Of a DNA stretch of 64,000 nt, positions 17,270-27,280 are shown one piece after another. The stretch lies in contig CAZUDO010000060.1 of assembly GCA_964618895.1 (NCBI GenBank), positions 32,655-96,654 of the forward strand. The letters are read 5' to 3'. This stretch comes from CAZUDO01 sp964618895 (GTDB lineage Bacteria; Desulfobacterota; Binatia; DP-6). The position numbers were made by a program, and so were the translations under genes. Each line of letters begins with the position of its first letter. The first letter of the stretch is position 1. The notes under the pieces are model-generated. The model was not told where the DNA came from, did no database searches, and saw nothing but the letters and a program-made list of their open reading frames with translations.

Positions 17270-18705
17270 CACGGCCTGCACTCCGTTCCGAGGCGGCGCA
17301 GCACCCGCTCCATGGCAGCCCCGCGCGAGCCCTTGATGAGGAGGATGTCTCCGCGCCGGCAGTAGGTCGCCAGATGCGCGGCAAGGTCGTCGTGATCGGT
17401 GGCGACGACGATCGTGTCGGACGCCATGCCGGTCGCCTCCGCGCCGGCGCGCACGGCCCCGGCATGCGGCCCGAGGAGGAAGAGCGCGTCCAGGCCCGCC
17501 CGGGCGGCCTCGACCCCGACCTCGCGGTGCCCGGCTTCGGCGCCGGCGCCGAGCTCACGCATCTCGCCGAGGGCGGCGACGCGACGCCGCCCGCGACTCG
17601 CCGCCAGCGTGCGCAGCGCCGCCGTCATCGAGGCCGGGTTGGCGTTGTAGGCGTCGTTCAGGACCGTCACGCCGGTCGGCAGCTGCACCACCTCCATGCG
17701 CATGCGCGCGGGCTGGAAGGCCTCCAGGCCTGCCGGCACGTCCTCCGGGGGGAGCCCGAGCGCGTGCGCCACCGCGGCCGCCGCGAGCGCGTTGGTGACG
17801 TTGTGGCGTCCCGGAACGGCCATGCGCACCGGGAACGCCTGACGTTCGACGACTAACCGGAAGGTGACCCCGTCGAGCCCGTGGTCGACGACGTCCTCGG
17901 CCCGCACCATGGTGCCGTCCATCGTGGTCCCGAAGCGCACCTTCCGTCCCGGGAAGACCTCCGCCGATGCGCACACCATGGCGTCATCGGCGTTGACGAC
18001 CGCGGTCGCGGACGGCGCCAGCCGGCGATAGAGCTCTCCCTTGGCCTCCGCCACGCCGCGCAGCGAGCCGAGTCGCTCCAGGTGCGCCGGCGCCACGCAG
18101 GTGACGACCCCCACATCGGGGCGCGCGATCTCCGCCAGCCGCCACATCTCCCCCGGCGCGTTCATGCCGAGCTCGAGAATGGCTGCCGCCTCGCCGCCGC
18201 CCAGCCGGAGCAGGGTGAGCGGCAGCCCGACCAGGTTGTTCTGGGTCCCGGTCGTGCGCAGGACCCGCCCGGCCCCGTAGGCGCGCTCCAGCACCGCCGC
18301 CAGCATCTCCTTGGTGGTGGTCTTGCCGTTACTTCCCGTGATCGCCACCACGCGCAGGCGGTACCGCCGGCGGTGGAACGCGGCCAGGTCACCGAGGGCG
18401 ACCAGCGAGTCGCGCACGACGATGGTCGAGCACCCCGACGGCCGTGCCGACAGGCGCTCCAGGGCCGCGCGCTCGACGATCAGGGCGCCCGCCCCGCGGC
18501 CGGCCGCCTCGACCACGAAATCGTGCCCGTCGTGGGCGTCGCCGCGGATGGCGATGAACAGCTCCCCGGCGCGCAGCGTGCGGCTGTCGGTGGTGAGCCC
18601 TGGGAAGTGTGTACAGGCTCCGAGGCCGAGCAGCTCGCCGCCGGTCGCTGCCAGGACCTCGTCGAGCGCGAACGGGGCCGTGGGGGCCGCGGCCGCGTCA
18701 CTCAT
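17269..18705 (-). CDS. murF: UDP-MurNAc-tripeptide--D-alanyl-D-alanine ligase
   Basis: Mur ligase that attaches D-Ala-D-Ala, 478 aa. It shows the MurF N-terminal domain (LTTDSRTLRAGELFIAIRG), ATP loop ITGSNGKTTTKEML, ELGMNAPGEM and VAPAHLERLGS in the central domain, and NDAYNANPASM plus KGSRGAAMERVL near the C-terminus. The stop of murE and the start of murF overlap (ATGA), and the murF stop overlaps mraY. Confidence 0.96.
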   Translation of the reverse strand: MSDAAAAPTAPFALDEVLAATGGELLGLGACTHFPGLTTDSRTLRAGELFIAIRGDAHDGHDFVVEAAGRGAGALIVERAALERLSARPSGCSTIVVRDSLVALGDLAAFHRRRYRLRVVAITGSNGKTTTKEMLAAVLERAYGAGRVLRTTGTQNNLVGLPLTLLRLGGGEAAAILELGMNAPGEMWRLAEIARPDVGVVTCVAPAHLERLGSLRGVAEAKGELYRRLAPSATAVVNADDAMVCASAEVFPGRKVRFGTTMDGTMVRAEDVVDHGLDGVTFRLVVERQAFPVRMAVPGRHNVTNALAAAAVAHALGLPPEDVPAGLEAFQPARMRMEVVQLPTGVTVLNDAYNANPASMTAALRTLAASRGRRRVAALGEMRELGAGAEAGHREVGVEAARAGLDALFLLGPHAGAVRAGAEATGMASDTIVVATDHDDLAAHLATYCRRGDILLIKGSRGAAMERVLRRLGTECRP

Positions 18706-20234
18706 CGGGGCCTCTCGTGCATGAGCGGGGCCGACTGCTCGAGGGCGTACCGGACCTGCTCGCGATCGTCCAGGTGACGCTTCTCGGTCCCGACGATCTG
18801 GTAGTCTTCATGCCCCTTCCCGGCCACCAGGACCAGATCGCCCGGGCGCGCCAGCCCGAGCGCGAGCGCGATCGCCCGGCGCCGGTCCGGCTCGACGAGG
18901 TAGCCGCGCGCCCCCGGCATCGGCCGGGCCAGGGGGACCATGCCGGCCTGGCGCACGCCGGCCTCGATGTCTGCCAGGATGCGCCCGGGCTCCTCGGTAC
19001 GCGGGTTGTCGGAGGTGAGCACCACCAGGTCGCTCCGGCGGGCGGCGGCATCGCCCATGAGCGGGCGCTTGCCCCGATCGCGGTCGCCCCCGCAGCCGAA
19101 TACCGCGATGAGCGCCCCAGCGGTGAGCGGACGCAGCACGTCGAGGACGCGCGCCAGGGCGTCGGGCGAGTGGGCGTAGTCGACCACCACCGTGAAGCCC
19201 GGACCTGCGATCTGCTCGAGGCGTCCGGGCGGCGGCGTAGCGGCGGCCAGGCCGGCGGCAATCGCCTCCGGGGCCACGCCGAGCGCCCACGCCGTGGCTG
19301 CTGCCCCGAGGATGTTCTCCACGTGCGGCGCCCCCACCAGGCGGCTCTCGAAGGGAAGAGCACGCCCGTCCAGCTCGAGCACGCCGTGGGTCCCCGCCAA
19401 CGAGGTCGAGACCGTCCGCGGCCGCACGGTCGCGCGCGGGTCGCGCCCGACGGTCACGCAGCGCGCCCGCACGACCGCCGCCAGGCGAGCCCCGGCGGGG
19501 TCGTCGACATTCACCACGGCGATCGGCTCGGCCTTGGCGCTGCGCGGGAGGTGGTCGAGGAAGAGGCTCGCCTTGGCCGCAAAGTAGGACTCGATATCGG
19601 CATGGAAGTCGAGGTGGTCACGAGTCAAGTTGGTGAACACCGCGGCATCGAAGCGGCAGCCCGCCACCCGATCCTGGGTCAGCGCGTGCGATGACACCTC
19701 CATGGCGACGTGCGTGGTGCCCTCGGCGCGCATCGCTGCCAGAAGGTGCTGCAACGTGAGCGCGTCGGGGGTCGTGAGCGGCGCCGGCGTGACCGTACCC
19801 CCGTAGCGGTAGGCGATCGTCCCGATGACGCCCGGACGATGTCCCGCCGCCGCCCAGATGGCTTCCAGCAGGTACGTGGTGGTGGTCTTGCCGTTGGTGC
19901 CGGTGACGCCCACCAGGGTGAGCCCCGCGCTCGGGTCGCCATGGAAGCGGGCCGCCGCCGCGCCGAGCAGACGCGCCGGATCGTCCGTGCCCACCACCGT
20001 CACGCCCGGGAGCCACACCTCGCCGGCGACGACCACGGCGCGCGCGCCGCGGGTCACGGCGTCGGTGGCGTACCGGCTGCCGTCGGTCCGCTGCCCCGGC
20101 AACGCGAAGAACACATCGCCCGGGCGCACCTGACGCGAATCGACGGCGATCCCGGCGATCTCGACGTCGTCCCCGGCGCACACGATCGCCGGTCCCAGCC
20201 CGCCCAAGAGGTCGCTGAGACGCATGCGTGGCAT
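18702..20234 (-). CDS. murE: UDP-MurNAc-tripeptide synthetase MurE (meso-DAP type)
   Basis: Mur ligase that adds the third stem residue, 510 aa. N-terminal domain IAVDSRQVRPGDVFFALPG, ATP loop GVTGTNGKTTTTYL, NLTRDHLDFHADIESY and the C-terminal SDNPRTEEP. The DNPR form of this last motif is the one that selects meso-diaminopimelate rather than lysine, so the cell wall should be the Gram-negative DAP type. ATG at 20234 is 17 bp past the ftsI stop; an in-frame GTG overlapping that stop (GTGA at 20255) could also be used. Confidence 0.95.
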   Translation of the reverse strand: MPRMRLSDLLGGLGPAIVCAGDDVEIAGIAVDSRQVRPGDVFFALPGQRTDGSRYATDAVTRGARAVVVAGEVWLPGVTVVGTDDPARLLGAAAARFHGDPSAGLTLVGVTGTNGKTTTTYLLEAIWAAAGHRPGVIGTIAYRYGGTVTPAPLTTPDALTLQHLLAAMRAEGTTHVAMEVSSHALTQDRVAGCRFDAAVFTNLTRDHLDFHADIESYFAAKASLFLDHLPRSAKAEPIAVVNVDDPAGARLAAVVRARCVTVGRDPRATVRPRTVSTSLAGTHGVLELDGRALPFESRLVGAPHVENILGAAATAWALGVAPEAIAAGLAAATPPPGRLEQIAGPGFTVVVDYAHSPDALARVLDVLRPLTAGALIAVFGCGGDRDRGKRPLMGDAAARRSDLVVLTSDNPRTEEPGRILADIEAGVRQAGMVPLARPMPGARGYLVEPDRRRAIALALGLARPGDLVLVAGKGHEDYQIVGTEKRHLDDREQVRYALEQSAPLMHERPR

Positions 20235-20251
20235 GGTGACGCCGGTCGTGA

Positions 20252-22228
20252 TCACGGCCGGGCCGTGACCTCGCCAGGGACCAGACGGAGCGCCAGCCGG
20301 CGGTCGGCGGCCAGGGGCGACCCTGGCGGGGGGGTCTGCTCGCGAACGTAGCCCGACCCGACGACCTGCACGTCCCAGCCGGTCTCGTGCGCGCGCGTGA
20401 GCGCCTCCCGCAGCGAGAGGCCGATGAAGTTCGGCGTGCCGTCGCCGACCTCGCGCGCGGGCACGGAGGCAACCGCCGGGGGGTCCGGGCGGCGCACGGC
20501 CCGCGCTGCCACCGTCTGCACCGGCGGGGTCTTGTGGGAGCGCTCGACGCCGAGTCGCCGCAACGCTCCACTCGCGATCGCGCTGAACACCGGCGCCGCA
20601 ACCACCCCGCCGTAGGTCGACGTGGTGGGCTCGTCGATCAGCACGAGCACGACGATACGCGGGGCGTCCGCCGGCACGAAGCCGACGAACGACCCGATGC
20701 GCTTGGACGAATAGCCGCCGGTTCCGGGATCCACCTTCTGAGCCGTACCCGTTTTGCCGGCGACGGGGAAGCCGTCCACGGCCGCCTTGCTGCCGGTCCC
20801 GCCGCGTTCTTCGACCACGCGGCGCAGGAGCGTCGTGACCGTCTGCGCCGTGCGGGCGCTGATCACACGGCGGACCACCGTCGGGCGGTTCTCGAACGTC
20901 GTCGTACCGCTGGCGGTGACCGTACGCCGTACGAGGTATGGCCGCATGAGCTGGCCACCATTGGCGATGGCCGCAAAGGCCGCCGCCATCTGTACCGGCG
21001 TCACGGAGATGCCCTGGCCGAAGCTGTGGGTGGCCAGATCGATCCGTGCCCAGCCCTTGACCGCGCGCATGATCCCGGGCGACTCGCCGGGGAGCTCGAG
21101 ACCGGTGCGGGCCCCGAGACCGAACGCCTGCAGGTAGCGGTAGTAGCGCTCCCGACCGAGACGGTCCGCCACCTTGCTCGCGCCGATGTTGCTCGAGTAC
21201 TGGATCACTTCCGCGAACGTGAGCCAGCCGTGCGGGTGGGAGTCGTGAATGGTCCATTTGCCGAGCTGCAGCCGACCGTTCTCGCAGAAGAACAGCTCGG
21301 CGGGGGTCACGATGCGCTCCTCCAAGGCAGCAGCGGCAAGGAACGCCTTGAACGTCGAACCTGGTTCGTACGGATCGGTGATCGCCCGGTTGCGCACGCG
21401 ATGGCGCCACTGGCCGTCCGCCCGGGCGCCGGGCTCGTTCGGGTTGTAGGTCGGGACGTTGGCGAGCGCGAGGACCTCGCCCGTGTTCACGTCGAGCACG
21501 ATGGCCGCCCCCGCGACGGCCTTGGCGGCGGTCACGCCGGCGGCCAGCTCGCGCTCGACGATCGACTGGAGGGCCGCATCGATGGTGAGCTCCACACGGT
21601 CACCGTGCGGCAGGGGCGCGTCCATACCGCCCGTGAACATCTCCCGGCCGCGCGCGTCACGGTCGACCTCGACGTAGTAGGGCTGTCCGCGAATGACACG
21701 ATCGAGCCCGCGCTCGATGCCCTCGAGTCCCTGCGAGTCGACGCCCACGAACCCGAGCACGTGCGCCGCGAGCTGATGGTGCGGGTAGAAGCGCCGCCCC
21801 TCCGACACCCGATTCACACCCCGCAGGCGGAGGCGCTCGACCGCGTCGGCGACGCGCGGGGAGGCCTGCCGCTCGAGCCACACGAATGGCTGCTTGCTCT
21901 CGAGCTTGCCGCGCAGCGCCCGGACGGTCGTGCCGAGCGCCGCCGCGAGCGCGGGGAGTCGCCCCTCCTGGCCGACGAACTCGCGCGGGCGCACGTACAA
22001 CGAAGGCGCGCCGACGGAGAGCGCCAAGGCCTCCCCGTGCCGGTCGGCGATCGCCCCCCGGTGCGGCTGCAGCTCGACCCGCTGCCGGTGCTGCAACTGC
22101 GCCAGGCGTACAAAAGACGGTCCGCGCAGTACGGCCAGGTCGACGGCGCGGGCGGCCAGCAGGGCGAACACCACCCCGAACACGGCCGCGACGCCGACCA
22201 TCCTGGCCTGGGGACGCCGTCCGCTCAT
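20252..22228 (-). CDS. ftsI: septal transpeptidase FtsI (PBP3)
   Basis: Class B penicillin-binding protein, 658 aa. One N-terminal membrane helix (MVGVAAVFGVVFALLAARAV) is followed by the PBP dimerisation domain (HRGAIADRHGEALALSV) and the transpeptidase domain: SxxK as PGSTFK near residue 292, SxN as YSSN near 343, and KTG as AGKTGTA near 492. A PASTA-like domain closes the protein (NFIGLSLREALTRA, VVGSGYVREQTPPPGS), as is common outside gammaproteobacteria. The ATG overlaps the ftsL stop (ATGA). Confidence 0.95.
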   Translation of the reverse strand: MSGRRPQARMVGVAAVFGVVFALLAARAVDLAVLRGPSFVRLAQLQHRQRVELQPHRGAIADRHGEALALSVGAPSLYVRPREFVGQEGRLPALAAALGTTVRALRGKLESKQPFVWLERQASPRVADAVERLRLRGVNRVSEGRRFYPHHQLAAHVLGFVGVDSQGLEGIERGLDRVIRGQPYYVEVDRDARGREMFTGGMDAPLPHGDRVELTIDAALQSIVERELAAGVTAAKAVAGAAIVLDVNTGEVLALANVPTYNPNEPGARADGQWRHRVRNRAITDPYEPGSTFKAFLAAAALEERIVTPAELFFCENGRLQLGKWTIHDSHPHGWLTFAEVIQYSSNIGASKVADRLGRERYYRYLQAFGLGARTGLELPGESPGIMRAVKGWARIDLATHSFGQGISVTPVQMAAAFAAIANGGQLMRPYLVRRTVTASGTTTFENRPTVVRRVISARTAQTVTTLLRRVVEERGGTGSKAAVDGFPVAGKTGTAQKVDPGTGGYSSKRIGSFVGFVPADAPRIVVLVLIDEPTTSTYGGVVAAPVFSAIASGALRRLGVERSHKTPPVQTVAARAVRRPDPPAVASVPAREVGDGTPNFIGLSLREALTRAHETGWDVQVVGSGYVREQTPPPGSPLAADRRLALRLVPGEVTARP

Positions 22229-22584
22229 GGCAGAATGACGACCTGCCCTTCGCGGGGCGAGACCATGCCGAGGCGGCCGCGTGCGAGCTCGCCCACCCGG
22301 CTCGGATCGCGCAGGGTGGCGAGTTCGACGTCCAACTCGCGCTGCTCCTGCTCGAGCCGCAGACGCATCTGATGCGCCACCGAGAGCTCGTAGCCGAGGC
22401 GCGTCACCTGCAGCCGCAGCCAGACGTCCACCAGGCACAGTACGACCAGCAGACCACCCAGCCCGAGCAGCCCGCGCACCGCCTGGTCGCGCATGGCGCG
22501 CCGGATGCGGCCCTTCTCCGGCGGCCGCACCAACGGACGGCGGACGGTGAGCACCCGTCCCGCGGTCGTGGCGCGCGCGCTCAC
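22225..22584 (-). CDS. ftsL: cell division protein FtsL
   Basis: Short bitopic protein, 119 aa: a basic cytoplasmic N-terminus, one membrane helix (AVRGLLGLGGLLVVLCLVDV) and a periplasmic coiled coil (LSVAHQMRLRLEQEQRELDV). The end, VGELARGRLGMVSPREGQ, is the usual FtsL/FtsB pattern. GTG at 22584 overlaps the rsmH stop and follows GGGGGAG. Sequence identity in this family is low, so the call rests on size, topology and the rsmH-ftsL-ftsI position. Confidence 0.88.
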   Translation of the reverse strand: MSARATTAGRVLTVRRPLVRPPEKGRIRRAMRDQAVRGLLGLGGLLVVLCLVDVWLRLQVTRLGYELSVAHQMRLRLEQEQRELDVELATLRDPSRVGELARGRLGMVSPREGQVVILP

Positions 22585-23537
22585 CGCTCTCCCCCGCACC
22601 GCTCGACCACCCGCAGGCGCGCGCTGCGGGCGCGCGGATTGCGCCCGACCTCGACCGCTGCCGGGCGCAGGGGTCGGGGCGTCAGCACCTGGACCTTGGC
22701 GGTCCACCCGCACACGCAACGCACCAGGCCGGGCGGGCAGAGGCACGCTGCCGCCCACCGCCGGAACGCCTGCTTCACCAGGCGGTCCTCGAGCGAGTGG
22801 TAGGCCAACACGGCCATCCGACCGCCGGGGCGTAGCAACATCCAGCCATCCGCGAGCAGGCGTTCGAGCTCCCCGAGCTCGTCGTTCACCGCCATGCGGA
22901 TGGCCTGGAACGTACGTGTCGCCGGATGGAGCCCCGGCCGGCCGGGCCCGAGCACGCCTCCGACCACGCGGGCCAGGTCGGCGGTCGTCGCCAGCGGACG
23001 CGAGCGGACGATGGCGCGCGCCAGCGCCCGGGCGCGGGGCTCCTCGCCATAGGATGCGATCATCCGGGCGAGCTCACGCTCGTCCCATACGTTGACGACG
23101 ATAGCGGCCCCGATGTCCGCGCCGCTGTCCATCCGCATGTCGAGGGGCGCGTCGTGCCGAAAGCTGAAGCCGCGGGCAGCGTCATCCAGCTGGAGAGAGC
23201 TGACCCCCAAGTCGAAGAGGATGGCATCGGCGCCCTCCCACCCGAGCTCCGCCAGCGCGGTCGCGAGGTGCGAAAACGCCACCTGGCGCAGCACCACGCG
23301 GGGGCCGAATCCGGCCAGGCGGTCAGCGGCCCGCGCCAGGGCCGCCGCGTCACGATCGAGGCCGAGGAGCCTGCTTTCGGGCGCGGCGTCCAGCAGGGCC
23401 GCGGCATGCCCGCCCAGCCCTACGGTCGCATCGACAAGACAGGCACCCGGCCGGGGGCGCAGCCACTCCACCACCCCACCCAACATCACCGGCACGTGGA
23501 CAGCGCCCGCCGGCCCGGTGTCCGTCTCTGTCGTCAT
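22581..23537 (-). CDS. rsmH: 16S rRNA m4C1402 methyltransferase RsmH (MraW)
   Basis: SAM-dependent N4-methyltransferase acting on C1402 of 16S rRNA, 318 aa. It opens HVPVMLGGVVEWL, has the SAM motif LVDATVGLGGHAAALLDA, DLGVSSLQLDDAARGFSF (substrate loop), PATRTFQAIRMAVNDEL and LAYHSLEDRLVKQAF. ATG at 23537 gives the usual length; a GTG at 23582 would add 15 residues without better support. It lies second in the dcw cluster, 102 bp after mraZ. Confidence 0.95.
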   Translation of the reverse strand: MTTETDTGPAGAVHVPVMLGGVVEWLRPRPGACLVDATVGLGGHAAALLDAAPESRLLGLDRDAAALARAADRLAGFGPRVVLRQVAFSHLATALAELGWEGADAILFDLGVSSLQLDDAARGFSFRHDAPLDMRMDSGADIGAAIVVNVWDERELARMIASYGEEPRARALARAIVRSRPLATTADLARVVGGVLGPGRPGLHPATRTFQAIRMAVNDELGELERLLADGWMLLRPGGRMAVLAYHSLEDRLVKQAFRRWAAACLCPPGLVRCVCGWTAKVQVLTPRPLRPAAVEVGRNPRARSARLRVVERCGGER

Positions 23538-23639
23538 TGGCGGCGCATCGTATCCCAGGATTCCAGCGCTCGCCGCCTTCACTCCTGCCCCCCCATCCGC
23601 CCGCCGGCGGCCCGGTCTCAGTGCGTCATCACGATTGCG

Positions 23640-24092
23640 TCAGAGGTCGAGATCTCGCCACCGATCCGGGCTGTCGAGAAACGCCTGCTCGTCGGCGGCG
23701 AAGACGTCCTGCCACGTATCCTTTTCCCAGATGCGAAATTTCTCTATATCACCTGCGAACATCACGTCCCGCCGCAGGCGCGCATACTCCCGCAGGAGCT
23801 GCGGCAGGAGGATTCGTCCCTGGCTGTCGACGCTGCACTCATGTGCCCCCGAGACATAGTAGTTGCGGAACTCTGCCATTCTCGGATCGAAGCCCTTGCG
23901 TTCCGCCAGCTTGTCCTCCAGCCGACGCCACGCCTCGAAGGGATACACATCCAGGCAGCGTCGCCCGCGGAGCGCGAATTTGGTGACGACGAGGCGCTCT
24001 TCCTGAAGCCCGGCGAGCGTCTCCCGGAAACGGGCCGGGATGGCCACCCGTCCCTTGTCGTCGACCGTATGCGTGAAGTGCCCGCGGAACAT
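23640..24092 (-). CDS. mraZ: transcriptional regulator MraZ
   Basis: AbrB-like regulator with two swapped-hairpin repeats, 150 aa. Repeat one is FTHTVDDKGRVAIPARFRE (residues 6-24) and repeat two is CSVDSQGRILLPQLLRE; the DxKGR and SQGR lines are the DNA-contact signatures. MraZ oligomers bind repeated GTGG-type boxes ahead of their own gene and control the dcw cluster; exactly such boxes lie upstream. ATG at 24092 gives the conserved MFRGHF start; the GTG three codons earlier is less likely. Confidence 0.95.
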   Translation of the reverse strand: MFRGHFTHTVDDKGRVAIPARFRETLAGLQEERLVVTKFALRGRRCLDVYPFEAWRRLEDKLAERKGFDPRMAEFRNYYVSGAHECSVDSQGRILLPQLLREYARLRRDVMFAGDIEKFRIWEKDTWQDVFAADEQAFLDSPDRWRDLDL

Positions 24093-24138
24093 CCCCCCCA
24101 CCGCTGTGGGACAGCATCACATCCATCCGTCTGCTCCA

Positions 24139-24182
24139 CCACACATCCCCACCACCATCCACTTGCTGCCACCTTGCCCCAC
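24139..24182 (-). promoter_or_regulatory. MraZ box: five GTGG repeats at 10-bp spacing
   Basis: Read on the minus strand, GTGG occurs five times, beginning at 24182, 24172, 24162, 24152 and 24142, exactly one helical turn apart. Known MraZ operators have three or so TGGG/GTGG repeats with 5-bp gaps, the same 10-bp period. The array begins just downstream of the predicted transcription start and ends 46 bp before the mraZ start codon, so bound MraZ would block early elongation or initiation. Confidence 0.8.
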
Positions 24183-24192
24183 TGGGGCGGTG

Positions 24193-24221
24193 CTTGTACT
24201 CGCGTCCCTTGAGGCTGTCAA
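24193..24221 (-). promoter_or_regulatory. sigma-70-like promoter of the dcw cluster
   Basis: On the minus strand the -35 box TTGACA (24221-24216, perfect consensus) is followed by a 17-bp spacer and TACAAG (24198-24193, 4 of 6). The transcription start would fall near 24186, directly before the MraZ boxes. This is the only strong promoter match seen ahead of mraZ and probably drives most of the 17-kb cluster. Confidence 0.7.
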
Positions 24222-24240
24222 GGAGCCGACCGATTTTTTT

Positions 24241-24641
24241 CTCCGCCGGAGGAAGTCTTTAAGCCGGATTCTGTCTTTTCCGCCCAACTAGCGGAAACAG
24301 CAGCCATTCATCTGGTCCCCCGGTTGCCCGGGGGATCAAGCGACCGACCCGAGGGAGCGGGCGGGCCACCCGTGCCCGATCTTACGATCGGACGTTCCCT
24401 CCTACTCGGTCTTGCTCCAGGTGGGGTTTACCGAGCGTCCGCCCTCACGAACGGACCTGGTGAGTTCTTACCTCACCGTTTCAACCTTGCTCCGGGCTTG
24501 GTACCCGGGGCGGTCTGCTTTCTGTGGCACTTTCCCCCGATCGCTCGGGGCCGCCGTTAGCGGCCACCCTGCCCTACGGAGTCCGGACTTTCCTCCCTCC
24601 GCGTGACGCGGCGAGCGACTGCTCGACCGCCTCCGGCGGAG
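24241..24641 (-). ncRNA. rnpB: RNase P RNA, bacterial type
   Basis: Catalytic RNA that cleaves tRNA precursors. On the minus strand the conserved core shows GAGGAAAGTCCGGACTCC and GGGCAGGGTG near the 5' part, the CAGAAAGCAGACCGCC block, AAACCCCACCTGGAGCAAG, and near the 3' end GATGAATGGCTGCTG and GACAGAATCCGGCTTA. The ends form stem P1: CTCCGCCGGAGG at 24641-24630 pairs perfectly with CCTCCGGCGGAG at 24252-24241, which sets the boundaries at about 401 nt. It starts a few bases after the zinc-ribbon gene and ends 20 bp before the mraZ promoter. Confidence 0.93.
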
Positions 24642-24645
24642 AAGC

Positions 24646-25371
24646 CTACCCGTTCGCTTCGTCCCCGTCCGCGCGCCAGAACAAAATGCGCTGGCAGCTC
24701 GGACAGAGGATCACCCGGGTATTTCGCTGAATCTCGTTGAAGAGCTGCGGGGGCACCCGCATGCGGCAGCCCTGGCAGGTGCCTTCACGGATCTCGACCA
24801 CGGCCAAGCCCCCCCGGCGGGAGAAGATCATCTCGTAGCGTTGCCGGAGCTCGCCGTCGACGGTCCGTACCAGCTCAGTGCGCGTTGCCTGCTCGTGCGC
24901 GATCTCGACGGTGAGCCGGCCGATCTTCTCCTTGAGCTCGGTGGCCTCCGTATCGCGTTCGGCGGTGAGCCGTGCGAGCTCGCGCTCGAGTTCCTGCAGT
25001 TTGGTGTCGGCCGCCTCGGCCTGCTCGAGGACACCCATGAGTTCGGCCTCGAGCGTGGTGGTTTCTTCTTTCAGCATATCCACCTCGCGCTTGGCGACGC
25101 CGAGATCCTTGTCGTTGCGGATGCGCGTGATCCGCATCCGCCGGTCTTTCGTCTTGGTCTCGACGGCCGTCAGCCGCGTCTCCAGGTCTTTCTGGCGCGC
25201 GCTGAGGGCAGCCACCTCGTCCCGCGCCGCTCCGGTGAGGGCTGACTGGGCACGAACCGCTTCTTCCAGCGCCGTCACCCGGCCCTTCCCGTCGGTCACC
25301 TCGAGCGTCTTGGCACGGAGCCCTTGATCCACGCGCTGCAACGTCGCCAGAAGCTCGATCTGCGTTGTCAA
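24646..25371 (-). CDS. coiled-coil C4 zinc-ribbon protein (DUF164-like)
   Basis: Protein of 241 aa. About residues 10-180 form a long coiled coil (heptads rich in E, L, K, R). The C-terminus carries a C4 zinc ribbon, CQGCRMRVPPQLF...CPSC, where relatives have the zf-RING_7/DUF164 domain. Such proteins are thought to bind nucleic acid or act in competence or division, but the role is not established. The start is taken as TTG at 25371 because GGAGGG lies 6 bases upstream; the longer GTG or ATG reading at 25434 runs into the tRNA. It is followed at once by rnpB, a pairing seen in related genomes. Confidence 0.8.
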   Translation of the reverse strand: MTTQIELLATLQRVDQGLRAKTLEVTDGKGRVTALEEAVRAQSALTGAARDEVAALSARQKDLETRLTAVETKTKDRRMRITRIRNDKDLGVAKREVDMLKEETTTLEAELMGVLEQAEAADTKLQELERELARLTAERDTEATELKEKIGRLTVEIAHEQATRTELVRTVDGELRQRYEMIFSRRGGLAVVEIREGTCQGCRMRVPPQLFNEIQRNTRVILCPSCQRILFWRADGDEANG

Positions 25372-25411
25372 CTCTGCCCTCCGTTTCGGGGTGCTGACCG
25401 TCCTGTCACGG

Positions 25412-25485
25412 TGGGCCCAGTGTGACTCGAACACACGACCGACCGGTTATGAGCCGGCAGCTCTCACCACCTGAGCTATGGGCCC
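25412..25485 (-). tRNA. tRNA with CAU anticodon (Ile2 or Met)
   Basis: A full cloverleaf of 74 nt on the minus strand. The acceptor stem is GGGCCCA/TGGGCCC with discriminator A; the D-arm is AGCTCAG..GAGAGC; the anticodon loop is CTCATAA (CAU); the T-arm loop is TTCGAGT. CCA is not encoded. Elongator tRNA-Met and the lysidine-modified tRNA-Ile2 both carry CAU. C4-G69 and C5-G68 in the acceptor match the known TilS recognition pattern of E. coli tRNA-Ile2 rather than U4/A5 of tRNA-Met, so Ile2 is favoured. It is not an initiator: the first pair is G-C. Confidence 0.92.
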
Positions 25486-25536
25486 CGCTCGACAGTTCAA
25501 GCACCGAACGACGCCTTCTGCAAGGGTTGTCCGGCC

Positions 25537-27270
<1,734 letters not shown>

Positions 27271-27280
27271 GATGAACTCC

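Noticed and set aside
20387..22372. A 661-codon plus-strand frame
   Set aside because: Antisense to ftsI; no recognisable domain.
24139..24182. Tandem repeat or CRISPR-like array
   Set aside because: Only four bases repeat at 10-bp steps; period and position match an MraZ operator and no spacer-repeat structure exists. No CRISPR array was seen in the window.
24233..24240. T run on the plus strand as a terminator
   Set aside because: No plus-strand gene ends here and no stem precedes it; it is only the A run past the rnpB 3' end.
24324..24606. Short plus-strand frames
   Set aside because: They lie within the structured RNase P RNA gene on the other strand.
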